Of a DNA stretch of 64,000 bases, positions 8,385 through 16,787 are shown one piece after another. Source of the stretch: Pseudotamlana haliotis. Its GTDB lineage: Bacteria; Bacteroidota; Bacteroidia; Flavobacteriales; Flavobacteriaceae. The DNA is taken from contig NZ_WAAT01000041.1 in assembly GCF_008806375.1 (NCBI RefSeq), forward strand, positions 43,039-107,038. Reading direction: 5' to 3'. The notes under the pieces were generated by a model, which worked only from the letters and a program-made list of their open reading frames with translations, ran no database searches and was not told the DNA's origin. The translations under genes were made by a program, and so were the position numbers. Positions within the stretch are counted from its first letter, which is position 1, and every line of letters starts with the position of its first letter.

Positions 8385-9410
8385 TTAATGGCTTTTACCT
8401 GTTGACTCTCTATCAATTAAACTTGAATCTAAAATTATTGTTTCCGGTTTTAGGGGGGCTTTTTTATTTTGAATATTTTTCAGCAATAGCTCTGTTGCTC
8501 GCTGTCCCATTTCTACTCCGGGTTGATTTATTGTAGTTAAAGTTGGATTAATTACTGTTGAAATAGGTTCGTTACTAAACCCAACTATTGAAATATCATC
8601 AGGAATTCTAATGCCTTCTTCATTTAAACATTTTATAGCACCAATGGCCGCTACGTCGTTTGCCGAAAAAATAGCATCAAATTCTAATTTGTCGTTTAAA
8701 AGCTTTTTAGTATTAGCAATACCATCTACCTCATTAAGTCTAGTCTTTATAACATAATCTGACCTAAATGGAAGGTCATTTTTAATTAAAGCAGCTTTAT
8801 ATCCTTCAAAACGATTTTTATAAATTTCTAATTCTTGAGGGCCAGAAAAATGAATAATTTTTTTACAACCTTTTTCAATTAAGTGCTGAGTGGCATCGAA
8901 ACCAGCTTGAAAATCATCGATTAGTACATTGTTATAACCGGGTATATCGCAGTGCCTGTCGAAGAAAACTAAAGGAACCCCTCTACTTTTTAAACACTCG
9001 AAATGATTGTAATCAACGGTTTCCATGGAAATGGATACTATGACACCATCAACGCGATTGGCGGCCAAGGTCTCAATAATATTTTTTTCTCTTTCATACT
9101 GTTCTAACGATTGACAAATCATAACATTATACCCTTCTTGATATGCCGCCTCCTCAATTCCTTGAATTACAGAAGAGAAAAAATGACGTGAGATCCTAGG
9201 TAACACAACACCAATAGTATTTGTAATATTTTTTCGCAAGTTTGACGCCAATAGGTTTCGTTGATATCCCATTTCTTGGGCTTTTTTTAAAATCCTATCT
9301 TTTGTTTTTTTAGCCACCCTAGGACTATCGCTTAACGCTCGAGAAACGGTAGAGCTATTAATGTCTAGCGCCCTTGCAATATCATGTATGGTAACTTTAT
9401 TCACTTCCAT
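8385..9410 (-). CDS. LacI-family transcriptional regulator
   Basis: 341 residues from the ATG at 9410, 22 bases from the likely transcription start; an in-frame TTG at 9419 is less likely. The N-terminal HTH reads VTIHDIARALDINSSTVSRALSDS and is followed by a hinge helix (NLLASNLRKN). A periplasmic-binding-protein type effector domain fills residues about 60-335 (IGVVLPRISRHFFSSVIQGIEEAA, DGVIVS, FDRH, FSANDVAAIGA, TTINQPGVEMG). It probably represses both its own transcript with the TRAP genes and the divergent kduI operon through the CAATCGATTG palindrome. The likely inducer is a uronate intermediate such as KDG, as in KdgR-type regulators; this is inferred. Confidence 0.9.
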   Translation of the reverse strand: MEVNKVTIHDIARALDINSSTVSRALSDSPRVAKKTKDRILKKAQEMGYQRNLLASNLRKNITNTIGVVLPRISRHFFSSVIQGIEEAAYQEGYNVMICQSLEQYEREKNIIETLAANRVDGVIVSISMETVDYNHFECLKSRGVPLVFFDRHCDIPGYNNVLIDDFQAGFDATQHLIEKGCKKIIHFSGPQELEIYKNRFEGYKAALIKNDLPFRSDYVIKTRLNEVDGIANTKKLLNDKLEFDAIFSANDVAAIGAIKCLNEEGIRIPDDISIVGFSNEPISTVINPTLTTINQPGVEMGQRATELLLKNIQNKKAPLKPETIILDSSLIDRESTGKSH

Positions 9411-9438
9411 TTGAATCAAATTTAAATCAAGTAGGAAA

Positions 9439-9467
9439 CAAATATATATAATTTAATTAAAATACAA
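9439..9467 (-). promoter_or_regulatory. Minus-strand promoter of lacI-dctPQM
   Basis: On the minus strand a -33 TTG (9465-9467) is followed after 18 bp by TATATTTG (9439-9446), a match to the Bacteroidota consensus TAnnTTTG. Transcription would begin near 9432 and leave a leader of about 22 bases before the ATG at 9410. Confidence 0.65.
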
Positions 9468-9474
9468 TCGATTG
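9465..9474. promoter_or_regulatory. LacI-type operator palindrome overlapping two promoters
   Basis: CAATCGATTG is a perfect 10-bp palindrome with the central CG typical of LacI-family operators. Outer AT bases extend the symmetry with one mismatch to about 9457-9482. Its left half provides the -33 TTG of the lacI promoter and its right half that of the kduI promoter, so a single bound dimer would block both. Confidence 0.65.
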
Positions 9475-9501
9475 CATTTTAATAAGTTTTTAATACATTT
9501 G
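9472..9501 (+). promoter_or_regulatory. Plus-strand promoter of kduI-kduD operon
   Basis: TTG (9472-9474), a 19-bp spacer and TACATTTG (9494-9501) match the Bacteroidota sigma consensus exactly in form and spacing. The start would be near 9508, giving a leader of about 95 bases to the kduI ATG. The -33 element lies inside the LacI-type palindrome. Confidence 0.75.
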
Positions 9502-9603
9502 TAACAGCAAGAACTAAAATTTCTTTGATTATTTACTCAAAGACCCCTTACAACTGTACAGTCCCAATTAGGAAAATAAATTAATTTATTAATTAAAAAA
9601 CAC

Positions 9604-10446
9604 ATGAAAACGAGTTACAAAACGAGATACGCCGCTTCGCCGCAGGACGTAAAATCTTATGACACAACAAGGCTTAGAGAGGAATTCTTAATAGACGATT
9701 TAATGGTTCCAAACAAAATCAACTTAACCTATTCTCATTATGATAGGTTTATTACGGGTAGTGCAGTACCTACTAGCGCACCATTGAAATTGGAAAGTAT
9801 CGATGCCTTAAAAGCCAATTATTTCTTAGAAAGAAGAGAATTAGGAATCATTAATATAGGTGCTGCTGGAAAGGTAGTTGTTGATGGACAAACTTATGAA
9901 TTAGATCATAAAGAAGCCCTTTATCTAGGACAAGGCAATAAAAGTGTAGAATTTTCAAGTAATTCTGCCGATGATCCTGCACAATTTTATTTAAACTCTA
10001 CCCCTGCCCATAAAGCATTTCCAAATAAAAAAATAGGAAAAAATGATGTCGAAGTGATTGAATTAGGCGCTCCTGAAACCGCTAATGCAAGAACTTTAAG
10101 AAAATACATCGTAAATAGTGTCGTAGATGTTTGCCAATTACAAATGGGTATGACTACCATTAAACCTGGGAGTTCATGGAATACCATGCCTGCCCATGTA
10201 CATGATAGACGTATGGAAGTTTACTTTTATTTTGAAATTCCTTCAGACCAGGCTGTTTCACATTTCATGGGAGAGCCTCAAGAAACAAGACACATTTGGA
10301 TGAGTAATAACCAAGCAGTTATTTCTCCACCATGGTCTATCCACTCTGGATCTGGAACAAGCAATTATTCTTTCATATGGGGTATGGCTGGTGAAAACCT
10401 TGATTATGGAGATATGGATCATTGTAAAATTAATGAATTAAAATAA
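9604..10446 (+). CDS. kduI: 5-dehydro-4-deoxy-D-glucuronate isomerase
   Basis: 280 residues, close to the 278 of the E. coli enzyme. It isomerises 4-deoxy-5-keto-uronate (the open form of the unsaturated uronate released by lyases and GH88/GH105) to 3-deoxy-D-glycero-2,5-hexodiulosonate. The zinc-binding cupin residues are visible: His, His and Glu in PAHVHDRRMEVYFYF (near residues 198-205) and His in PPWSIHSG. It is the first gene of an operon with kduD (4-bp gap) and a DUF4861 lipoprotein, driven by a LacI-controlled promoter. The pathway beyond (KDG kinase and aldolase) is not in the window. Confidence 0.95.
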   Translation: MKTSYKTRYAASPQDVKSYDTTRLREEFLIDDLMVPNKINLTYSHYDRFITGSAVPTSAPLKLESIDALKANYFLERRELGIINIGAAGKVVVDGQTYELDHKEALYLGQGNKSVEFSSNSADDPAQFYLNSTPAHKAFPNKKIGKNDVEVIELGAPETANARTLRKYIVNSVVDVCQLQMGMTTIKPGSSWNTMPAHVHDRRMEVYFYFEIPSDQAVSHFMGEPQETRHIWMSNNQAVISPPWSIHSGSGTSNYSFIWGMAGENLDYGDMDHCKINELK

Positions 10447-10450
10447 AGTT

Positions 10451-11245
10451 ATGAGTTTAGATTTATTTGATATAAAAGGAAAGGTAGCCTTAGTCACGGG
10501 TAGCACCCACGGATTAGGTATGGCCATGGCAAAAGGGCTTGGACTAGCTGGAGCTATTTTAGTAATAAATGGCAATTCCTCTCAAGCTAAAATTGATGAT
10601 GCCATTAAAGCTTACGAAAACCTCGGCATTAAAGCTGTAGGTTACAAATTTAATGTCGCTAATGAAGCTGAAGTTAAAGCTGCAGTAGCCAAAATTGAAA
10701 CCGAAGTAGGCCCAATAGATATTCTAATTAACAATGCTGGAATAATAAAACGAACTCCTCTTCTAGACATGGAAGTTGAAGACTTTAAAGAAGTTATAGA
10801 CATCGATTTAGTAAGTCCATTTATTGTTTCTAAACATGTTGTAAAAAACATGGTTACACGTCAAGCTGGGAAGGTGATTAACATTTGCTCTATGATGAGT
10901 GAATTGGGTCGTAATAGCGTTGGTGCCTATGCTGCAGCAAAAGGTGGGTTAAAAATGTTAACTCAAAATATGGCTACAGAATGGGCTAAACACAATATTC
11001 AAGTAAATGGTATTGGTCCAGGCTATTTCGCAACATCACAAACAGAACCTATACGTGTAGACGGCCACCCTTTTAATGAATTCATTATTAATAGAACGCC
11101 AGCTGCAAAATGGGGTGATCCAAACGATTTAGCAGGAGCTTCCATTTTTTTAAGCTCAAAAGCTAGTGATTTTGTTAACGGACACATTGTTTATGTTGAT
11201 GGAGGAATTCTAGCAACTATAGGAAAACCTTCAAACGAAGCATAG
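10451..11245 (+). CDS. kduD: 2-dehydro-3-deoxy-D-gluconate 5-dehydrogenase (SDR)
   Basis: 264 residues, a classical short-chain dehydrogenase. It has the NAD(P) motif TGSTHGLGMAMA (near residue 17), NNAG (near 95), a catalytic Ser in NICSMMSELGR and YAAAK with catalytic Tyr and Lys. The stretch NNAGIIKRTPLLDM is typical of the KduD/gluconate 5-dehydrogenase group. Placed directly after kduI it would reduce 3-deoxy-hexodiulosonate to 2-keto-3-deoxygluconate. Gluconate 5-dehydrogenase is the alternative name for close relatives, but the kduI neighbour favours KduD. Confidence 0.9.
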   Translation: MSLDLFDIKGKVALVTGSTHGLGMAMAKGLGLAGAILVINGNSSQAKIDDAIKAYENLGIKAVGYKFNVANEAEVKAAVAKIETEVGPIDILINNAGIIKRTPLLDMEVEDFKEVIDIDLVSPFIVSKHVVKNMVTRQAGKVINICSMMSELGRNSVGAYAAAKGGLKMLTQNMATEWAKHNIQVNGIGPGYFATSQTEPIRVDGHPFNEFIINRTPAAKWGDPNDLAGASIFLSSKASDFVNGHIVYVDGGILATIGKPSNEA

Positions 11246-11267
11246 TCATTAAAAAAGCCTTATTCAT

Positions 11268-12443
11268 ATGAAAATGAGAAAACATTTAATTTTCACATCA
11301 GTATTACTTGTCGTAATGTCTTGTTCCCAAAAGAAAAAAACAACAACCATTGTTGTGAAAAACGCGCTAGATATTGAACGATCTAATGAAACTGTAGAAT
11401 TAACAAAATCATTTTTAAAGATTGAAGATCTATCTCAGGCAGGTGTTTTCAATAAAGACGCGCAACAAATAGTTTTGTCTCAACTTGTAGATCAGGATGG
11501 AGACGGTGTTGACGATATGATTCTATTTCAACCAAAGGTAAAAGCAAATTCAGAAGCTAGTTTTGAAATCATTAAAATTTCAGAGGAAAATAAAATCAAT
11601 GCACCAGAATTGTGTTATTCTCGTTTTGTTCCAGAACGTACAGACGATTATACTTGGGAGAATAATAAAGTAGCTTTTAGAGTTTATGGTCCAACCGCTC
11701 AAAAGATGATTGAAGAGCAAGTTCCGGGTGGCACACTTTCTAGTGGTGTTGATGCATGGCTAAAAAAAGTAGAATACCCTATAATTAATAAATGGTATGA
11801 AAAAACAACGAATGGAACAGGTTCATATCACAATGATACGGGAGAAGGTCTAGATAATTTTCATGTTGGTGTAAGCCGAGGCGTTGGTGGATTAGCAGTA
11901 AAAATTGACACCTCTTACTATGTCTCTAAAAACTATACCAAATGGCGTAGCATTACTAATGGACCAATACGTACAAGTTTTTATTTAGAATATGAAAATT
12001 GGGATGCTGCTGGAAATCAAATTAAAGAATCTAAAGTTATTAGTCTCGATTTAGGCTCCAACTTATCAAAATTCACTACTCATATAGAGGGCGTCAATAC
12101 TGTTTCAGCTGGATTAACGTTGCATGAAAAAGATGGTGAGGTTACCGGAAACCCTGAAAACGGTTGGGTAAGTTATTGGCAGCCTCATGCCAATTCTGAA
12201 TTAGGCACTGCCATTCTAGCTAACAAGCATACTTTTCAATCGTATGAAACTTACAGTACAGATAAAAAAGACCTAAGTAATGCCTATGCGCATCTTAATG
12301 TTGTTAACCAACAAGTCGTTTATTATGCAGGTTTTGCATGGAAAGAAAGTGGACAGTTTAACAATAAACAAGATTGGGAGACCTACCTTAATTCTTTTTC
12401 TAAACGAATTAATAACCCTTTAAAAATTGAACTTTTGAAATGA
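11268..12443 (+). CDS. DUF4861 family lipoprotein in uronate operon
   Basis: 391 residues. The lipoprotein signal (LIFTSVLLVVMSC, Cys 19) indicates export. The body matches the DUF4861 pattern: VPERTDDYTWENNKVAFRVYGPTA, YHNDTGEGLDNFHVGVSRGVGGLAV, ISLDLGSNLSKFTTHIEG and GLTLHEKDG. The function of this family is not established. It recurs beside uronate genes in Bacteroidota and its beta-rich composition suggests a carbohydrate-active or binding role. It is the last gene of the kduI operon, 22 bp after kduD, with a strong terminator following. DQDGDGVDD near residues 73-81 could bind calcium. Confidence 0.8.
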   Translation: MKMRKHLIFTSVLLVVMSCSQKKKTTTIVVKNALDIERSNETVELTKSFLKIEDLSQAGVFNKDAQQIVLSQLVDQDGDGVDDMILFQPKVKANSEASFEIIKISEENKINAPELCYSRFVPERTDDYTWENNKVAFRVYGPTAQKMIEEQVPGGTLSSGVDAWLKKVEYPIINKWYEKTTNGTGSYHNDTGEGLDNFHVGVSRGVGGLAVKIDTSYYVSKNYTKWRSITNGPIRTSFYLEYENWDAAGNQIKESKVISLDLGSNLSKFTTHIEGVNTVSAGLTLHEKDGEVTGNPENGWVSYWQPHANSELGTAILANKHTFQSYETYSTDKKDLSNAYAHLNVVNQQVVYYAGFAWKESGQFNNKQDWETYLNSFSKRINNPLKIELLK

Positions 12444-12474
12444 TACTTCAAAGTTTATGAAGCATTTATAAAAC

Positions 12475-12515
12475 AAAAAACCAAGATTTGAATGATTTCA
12501 AATCTTGGTTTTTTT
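12475..12515. terminator. Hairpin terminator between convergent operons
   Basis: A 12-bp G/C-containing stem (12481-12492 with 12497-12508, loop TGAT) is flanked by six A on the left and seven T on the right, so it works in both directions. It ends the kduI operon and may also stop transcripts from the convergent AraC gene. Confidence 0.85.
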
Positions 12516-12651
12516 ATAGATTTATTATAAATATTGTTAACCTCAAAAAATGCGTTTCATCAAGCACTATTCAAATCCGTTACATCGATATTCTAGCTCA
12601 TTCTATTTCTTGAAAAACCTTTAATACCAAGAGCTAAAAATTGACTCCACG

Positions 12652-13515
12652 CTACTTTCTCCTAATTTGCCCTGGAGAATACCCCATTTTACTCTTAAAT
12701 ACCTTTGAAAAATAAAATAACGAATTAAATCCTGTTTTAGCCGAAATTTCTTTTAAGGACAGTTCCGTATTAATCATAAGTCGTTTAGCATGCTCCAAAC
12801 GTTCTTGAATTAGATATTGCTGTAATGAAATACCTGTATTATTTTTAAATACGGTTCTAAACCTGTTGTAACTTAAATGGTGCTGACTCGCCAATTCCTT
12901 AAAATTAATATCTGTATTAAGGTTTTCTCTTATGTATTCAATAACCTTATCGCAAAGTTGTTCTTCACGGTTACCTAACTCTTCATTTTCATGAGCAATA
13001 ATGTACGCTACCAATTGAAGCACAATCCCTGCTAAAATTTTTCTATAACCAGCGCTATTTCTTTTTACCAGTTTAATAGACTGATTAAATAAAAAAATCA
13101 ACTCTTCCTGGTAACCAATTGACTTAACATAAGAGGTGTTTTCGGGAAATAAATCTTTAAGAATTCTATTTGATAATACCTCACCTCTAACCCCTATCCA
13201 GTACTCTTCCCAGCCTGTTTCCATAGAAGGTTTATACTTATGCCACTCACCAGGAAACAAAACCATTACATCACCAGAATTAACTTCCCATTCACCTCTT
13301 TTAGTTTCTAGAACACCACGTCCAGTTGGAATATAAATGAGGTAACAGCCAGGTAGTGTTCTTCCAATTTCTGTTTCAAAAGTATGCGTATCAGGGTGCC
13401 CTTCTACGGGGTAATTTGCCCCAGGGTAAACTTGTTGATACCCACAAGTCGGCACATAAATGCCCCAATCTTCAGCATCTAGATTATCTGTTAAATAATG
13501 ATAAAAACTTTCCAT
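12652..13515 (-). CDS. AraC-family regulator with cupin sensor domain
   Basis: 287 residues. The N-terminal cupin (about 25-105: GCYLIYIPTGRGVLETKRGEWEVNSGDVMVLFPGEWHKYKP) is the sugar-binding type of AraC proteins. The C-terminal about 95 residues hold two HTH motifs (INFKELASQHHLSYNRFRTVFKNNTGIS and LSLKEISAKTGFNSLFYFSKVFKSKMGYSPGQIRR). It is divergent from the oxygenase operon and both promoters face a shared inverted repeat, so it probably activates that operon on sensing a sugar. Its own promoter lies so close (TACATTTG seven bases before ATG) that the mRNA may be leaderless. Confidence 0.9.
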   Translation of the reverse strand: MESFYHYLTDNLDAEDWGIYVPTCGYQQVYPGANYPVEGHPDTHTFETEIGRTLPGCYLIYIPTGRGVLETKRGEWEVNSGDVMVLFPGEWHKYKPSMETGWEEYWIGVRGEVLSNRILKDLFPENTSYVKSIGYQEELIFLFNQSIKLVKRNSAGYRKILAGIVLQLVAYIIAHENEELGNREEQLCDKVIEYIRENLNTDINFKELASQHHLSYNRFRTVFKNNTGISLQQYLIQERLEHAKRLMINTELSLKEISAKTGFNSLFYFSKVFKSKMGYSPGQIRRK

Positions 13516-13522
13516 ATACTAT

Positions 13523-13553
13523 CAAATGTAGACATTTTGAACAATAAAACCAA
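13523..13553 (-). promoter_or_regulatory. Promoter of the AraC-family gene
   Basis: On the minus strand TTG (13551-13553), a 20-bp spacer and TACATTTG (13523-13530) match the consensus. Only seven bases separate the -7 element from the ATG at 13515, which implies a leaderless or nearly leaderless mRNA. Confidence 0.65.
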
Positions 13554-13570
13554 CAAAACGTCCATTGTTC
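13539..13570. promoter_or_regulatory. Inverted repeat between divergent promoters, candidate AraC-family operator
   Basis: GAACAAT (13539-13545) and ATTGTTC (13564-13570) are perfect inverted 7-mers with an 18-bp spacer. They lie between the two divergent -7 elements, and the right arm contains the -33 TTG of the plus-strand promoter. AraC-family sites are more often direct repeats, so the assignment is tentative. Confidence 0.45.
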
Positions 13571-13595
13571 CGAATACCCTATTCTTCTATGTTTG
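13565..13595 (+). promoter_or_regulatory. Promoter of the oxygenase-creatininase-AKR operon
   Basis: TTG (13565-13567), a 20-bp spacer and TATGTTTG (13588-13595) fit the Bacteroidota consensus. The start would be near 13602, leaving a leader of about 115 bases to the ATG at 13719. Confidence 0.7.
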
Positions 13596-13718
13596 TAAAG
13601 CATGAAAAGTTTAAACTATTTCACTTGAAATCTATGGATTACACTCAAGAAATATTTTTGAAAACCAAAATATCCAGAGAGAAACAGGCATCGATAGACC
13701 AAAAACAAAGCTCATAAC

Positions 13719-16046
13719 ATGATCGAATCACAACCAACCATTGAGACTAAAAATAGAATCAAAACATCGAGACAAGTATCAAGTCAACCACATATATCAA
13801 AACCATTAGACTATTCTCTAACCGGAAAAGATGCCACACGTGCTATAGAGCTAGGTCTAGCTGAAGCAGACTGGTATCAAAGCCCTATTCCTCGCAAAGC
13901 TATGCGAGAACTTTTAGTTAGAAAAGACGGTCCAGCCATAAGAGATACTCTATTACTTCTAGTGATTCTAATGGGTACTGCTTTTTGTACCGTTTTATTA
14001 TGGGGAACATGGTGGGTTTTAATTCCGTACCTTATTTATGCTGTATTCTATGGTACTAGCTCTGATTCTAGATGGCATGAATGTGCTCATGGCACCGCTT
14101 TTAAAACAGATTGGATGAACAATATCGTTTATGAAGTGTCATCATTTATGGTTATGCGTGAATCTGTAGTATGGCGCTGGAGCCACACAAGACATCACAG
14201 CGATACCATTATTGTTGGACGTGATCCAGAAATTCAAGTACCAAGACCACCAAGTATTTCAAATTTCATACTCTCAATTTTTAACATTGGAGTTTATAAG
14301 TCTTATTACCCAAGTATTATAAGACATGCCTTTGGTCATATTTCAGAAGCTGAAAAAACATATATTCCTAAAAGCGAATTTGGTAAGATTTATAGAAATG
14401 CTCGGATATACGTAGCTCTATACCTCGCCATTGTATGCTTCTCTATTGTAATATCCTCGTGGATCCCCATATTTTTATTTATACTTCCTCATATTTTTGG
14501 AACCTGGTTGATGATAGTTCATAACACGACCCAACATGCCGGTTTAGCTGAAAATGTGTTGGATCATCGATTAAATTGCAGAACAGTATATATGAATCCA
14601 ATTAGTAGGTTTATTTATTGGAACATGAACTACCATATAGAACATCATATGTTTCCTTTAGTGCCATACCACGCACTACCAAAATTACATAAAATTATAA
14701 AAGATGATTGCCCTCCCGTTTATACTTCAATTTATGATGCCTGGCAAGAAATTATACCAACTATATTAAAACAAGTAAAAGAGCCTTCATATTATGTAAG
14801 ACGTAAGCTTCCAGCATCTAAGAATAAAATATTAGAAGGTATTGTAAAGTCAAACGTAACTCCAGATTCTAAAGGATGGGTAGAAGTTTGCCCTGAAAAG
14901 GAGCTGGGTACAGAAGATATTATTCGTTTTGATCACACACAAAAAACATTCGCTCTATACCGTAATGATCAAGGCTGCCTTTTTGCTACAGATGGCATTT
15001 GTACGCATGGAAACACACATTTGAGTGAAGGATTAATTAAAGGGAATATTATAGAATGCCCTAAACACAATGGCCGCTTTAACATAGAAGATGGAGCTCC
15101 TGCTCGTGCTCCCATATGCCAAGGTCTTGCTACTTATCCTGTTGAAAAAAGGGAAAATAAAATCTGGCTTAACATTAAAAACCCAGGAGGCGCAGGCAAA
15201 AAGAACAACAAAACTTATAAACTTCGGGTAGTAAGCAATAAAAATGTTTCAACCTTTATTAAAGAGCTTGTATTAGAACCACAAATTGAGACTGAAAAAA
15301 TAAAATATGAACCTGGTGATTATATTCAGTTTGAGATTCCTAAATACGATAAAATACAATTTGATCAATTCGATATTCCAGAACCTTATGCTTCCGTTTG
15401 GAACCATCAGCATATTTTTAATCTTTCTAGTTCAAATCATGACGATCAACGATTTAACAACTATTCTATGGCTAGCAATAGCTTAAAAGAAGGTCGTCTT
15501 AAATTCAATGTTCGTATTGCAACGCCTCCACCAGGACAAGATTGCCCTCCTGGCATTGGGTCGAGTTATCTATTTAATCTAAAACCAGGAAATACAATAA
15601 CAGCTCGAGGAAGTTTTGGTGATTTTCACATAAAACCTACGCATAAAGAAATGGTCTACATTGGTGGCGGTGCAGGAATGGCTCCTATTAGATCACATAT
15701 TGCCCATTTATTTGAAAATGAGCTCACTCACAGAAAAATAAGTTACTGGTATGGAGCACGATCTAAACAGGAAATTTTTTATAACGACTATTTTGATGAA
15801 ATTGAAAAGGCTAACAAAAATTTTGAATTTAATATAGCACTTTCTGAACCCCTCGAACAAGATAATTGGACTGGAGAAACAGGTTATATTCATCATGTCG
15901 TTTATAAAACCTATTTGCAAAATCATCCCAACATTAAAGCCGTAGAGTTTTACCTCTGTGGACCTCCAATGATGATTAAAGCGTGTACTAAAATGCTTAA
16001 TGAACTAGGAGTCGTGCCAAGCCAAATTGCTTTTGATGAATTTTAA
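13719..16046 (+). CDS. Fused MocD-like oxygenase, Rieske ferredoxin and flavin reductase
   Basis: 775 residues. Domain 1 (about 40-385) is a membrane di-iron fatty-acid-desaturase fold with His boxes HECAH (from 120), HTRHH (156-160) and HIEHH (306-310), closest in pattern to the rhizopine oxygenase MocD group. Domain 2 (about 390-490) is a Rieske ferredoxin: Cys428, His430, Cys447 and His450. Domain 3 (about 500-775) is a ferredoxin reductase with FAD motif YSMAS (about 581), NAD motif GGGAGMAP (about 649) and YLCGPP (about 745). In rhizobia the three functions are separate genes mocD, mocE and mocF, which demethylate 3-O-methyl-scyllo-inosamine. Here one chain would carry electrons from NAD(P)H to the oxygenase. 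Inferred role: oxidative removal of an O-methyl group from a sugar. The true substrate is unknown. Confidence 0.85.
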   Translation: MIESQPTIETKNRIKTSRQVSSQPHISKPLDYSLTGKDATRAIELGLAEADWYQSPIPRKAMRELLVRKDGPAIRDTLLLLVILMGTAFCTVLLWGTWWVLIPYLIYAVFYGTSSDSRWHECAHGTAFKTDWMNNIVYEVSSFMVMRESVVWRWSHTRHHSDTIIVGRDPEIQVPRPPSISNFILSIFNIGVYKSYYPSIIRHAFGHISEAEKTYIPKSEFGKIYRNARIYVALYLAIVCFSIVISSWIPIFLFILPHIFGTWLMIVHNTTQHAGLAENVLDHRLNCRTVYMNPISRFIYWNMNYHIEHHMFPLVPYHALPKLHKIIKDDCPPVYTSIYDAWQEIIPTILKQVKEPSYYVRRKLPASKNKILEGIVKSNVTPDSKGWVEVCPEKELGTEDIIRFDHTQKTFALYRNDQGCLFATDGICTHGNTHLSEGLIKGNIIECPKHNGRFNIEDGAPARAPICQGLATYPVEKRENKIWLNIKNPGGAGKKNNKTYKLRVVSNKNVSTFIKELVLEPQIETEKIKYEPGDYIQFEIPKYDKIQFDQFDIPEPYASVWNHQHIFNLSSSNHDDQRFNNYSMASNSLKEGRLKFNVRIATPPPGQDCPPGIGSSYLFNLKPGNTITARGSFGDFHIKPTHKEMVYIGGGAGMAPIRSHIAHLFENELTHRKISYWYGARSKQEIFYNDYFDEIEKANKNFEFNIALSEPLEQDNWTGETGYIHHVVYKTYLQNHPNIKAVEFYLCGPPMMIKACTKMLNELGVVPSQIAFDEF

Positions 16047-16058
16047 GGAGTAAAGTTT

Positions 16059-16787
16059 ATGAATAATAACAAAAATAGCGAGCACACAGTTAAATGGGGG
16101 TTTTATCAACAAATGAGACCCGTACAAATTGAATCAATTCATTCGAAAACCCCAATTGCTTACTTGCCGTGGGGTGCTATAGAATATCACGGAAAACACA
16201 ACCCAATTGGGCTAGATAGTACTAAAGCTCTAAATATGACGGTAGATTTAGCAAAAATAACAGGTGGACTTGTTTTTCCAACAGTTCATTTAGCCGCAAA
16301 TCTAATAAAATCCTACCCTGGAGTTGATTTTCCAAAGCATTCCATAGAGTTCTCAGAAAAGTTAATTCGGAATATCTGTGAGGAATATTTTGAACAACTG
16401 GTATTACAAGAATTTAAAATCATTGTATTGTTATGCGGTCATGCTGGCGAACCTCATCTAGACATATTAAAAACGGTAGCTAAAGCATTTAATCAAAAAT
16501 ATCCTGATAAATATTTTTGGGCTTTCGCCGAATTTGAAGTTATACCAAAAGAATTATTAATAGCAAATCATTCCGCTTTAGGCGAAACCTCATTGCAGCT
16601 TTATTATGCGCCTGAAACGGTAAATCTTGAAGCTTTACCCAAAGACAGAATTATAAGTCTAGAACAAGATGCGGTCTCAGGCAGTGACCCGCGTTTAGCG
16701 ACAAGTGCACATGGTGAAAAAATAGTAAAATCATATATAAAAAATGCTTCTAAATTTATGGAAGCTTTAATACAAAAATATTTATGA
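16059..16787 (+). CDS. Creatininase-family amidohydrolase or lactonase
   Basis: 242 residues. The metal motif GAIEYHGKHNPIGLDS corresponds to the family pattern G-x-x-E-x-H-G-x-H-x-P-x-G-x-D. LLCGHAGEPHLDIL and ALGETSLQLY match the later metal and active-site blocks. Members hydrolyse cyclic amides (creatinine) or related bonds, and several act in cofactor or sugar pathways. An unusual AAGGAG sequence (16044-16049) overlaps the stop of the upstream gene and probably acts as a ribosome-binding site. The gene overlaps the aldo/keto reductase by ATGA. In this operon a lactonase role on an oxidised sugar is possible, but only as inference. Confidence 0.8.
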   Translation: MNNNKNSEHTVKWGFYQQMRPVQIESIHSKTPIAYLPWGAIEYHGKHNPIGLDSTKALNMTVDLAKITGGLVFPTVHLAANLIKSYPGVDFPKHSIEFSEKLIRNICEEYFEQLVLQEFKIIVLLCGHAGEPHLDILKTVAKAFNQKYPDKYFWAFAEFEVIPKELLIANHSALGETSLQLYYAPETVNLEALPKDRIISLEQDAVSGSDPRLATSAHGEKIVKSYIKNASKFMEALIQKYL

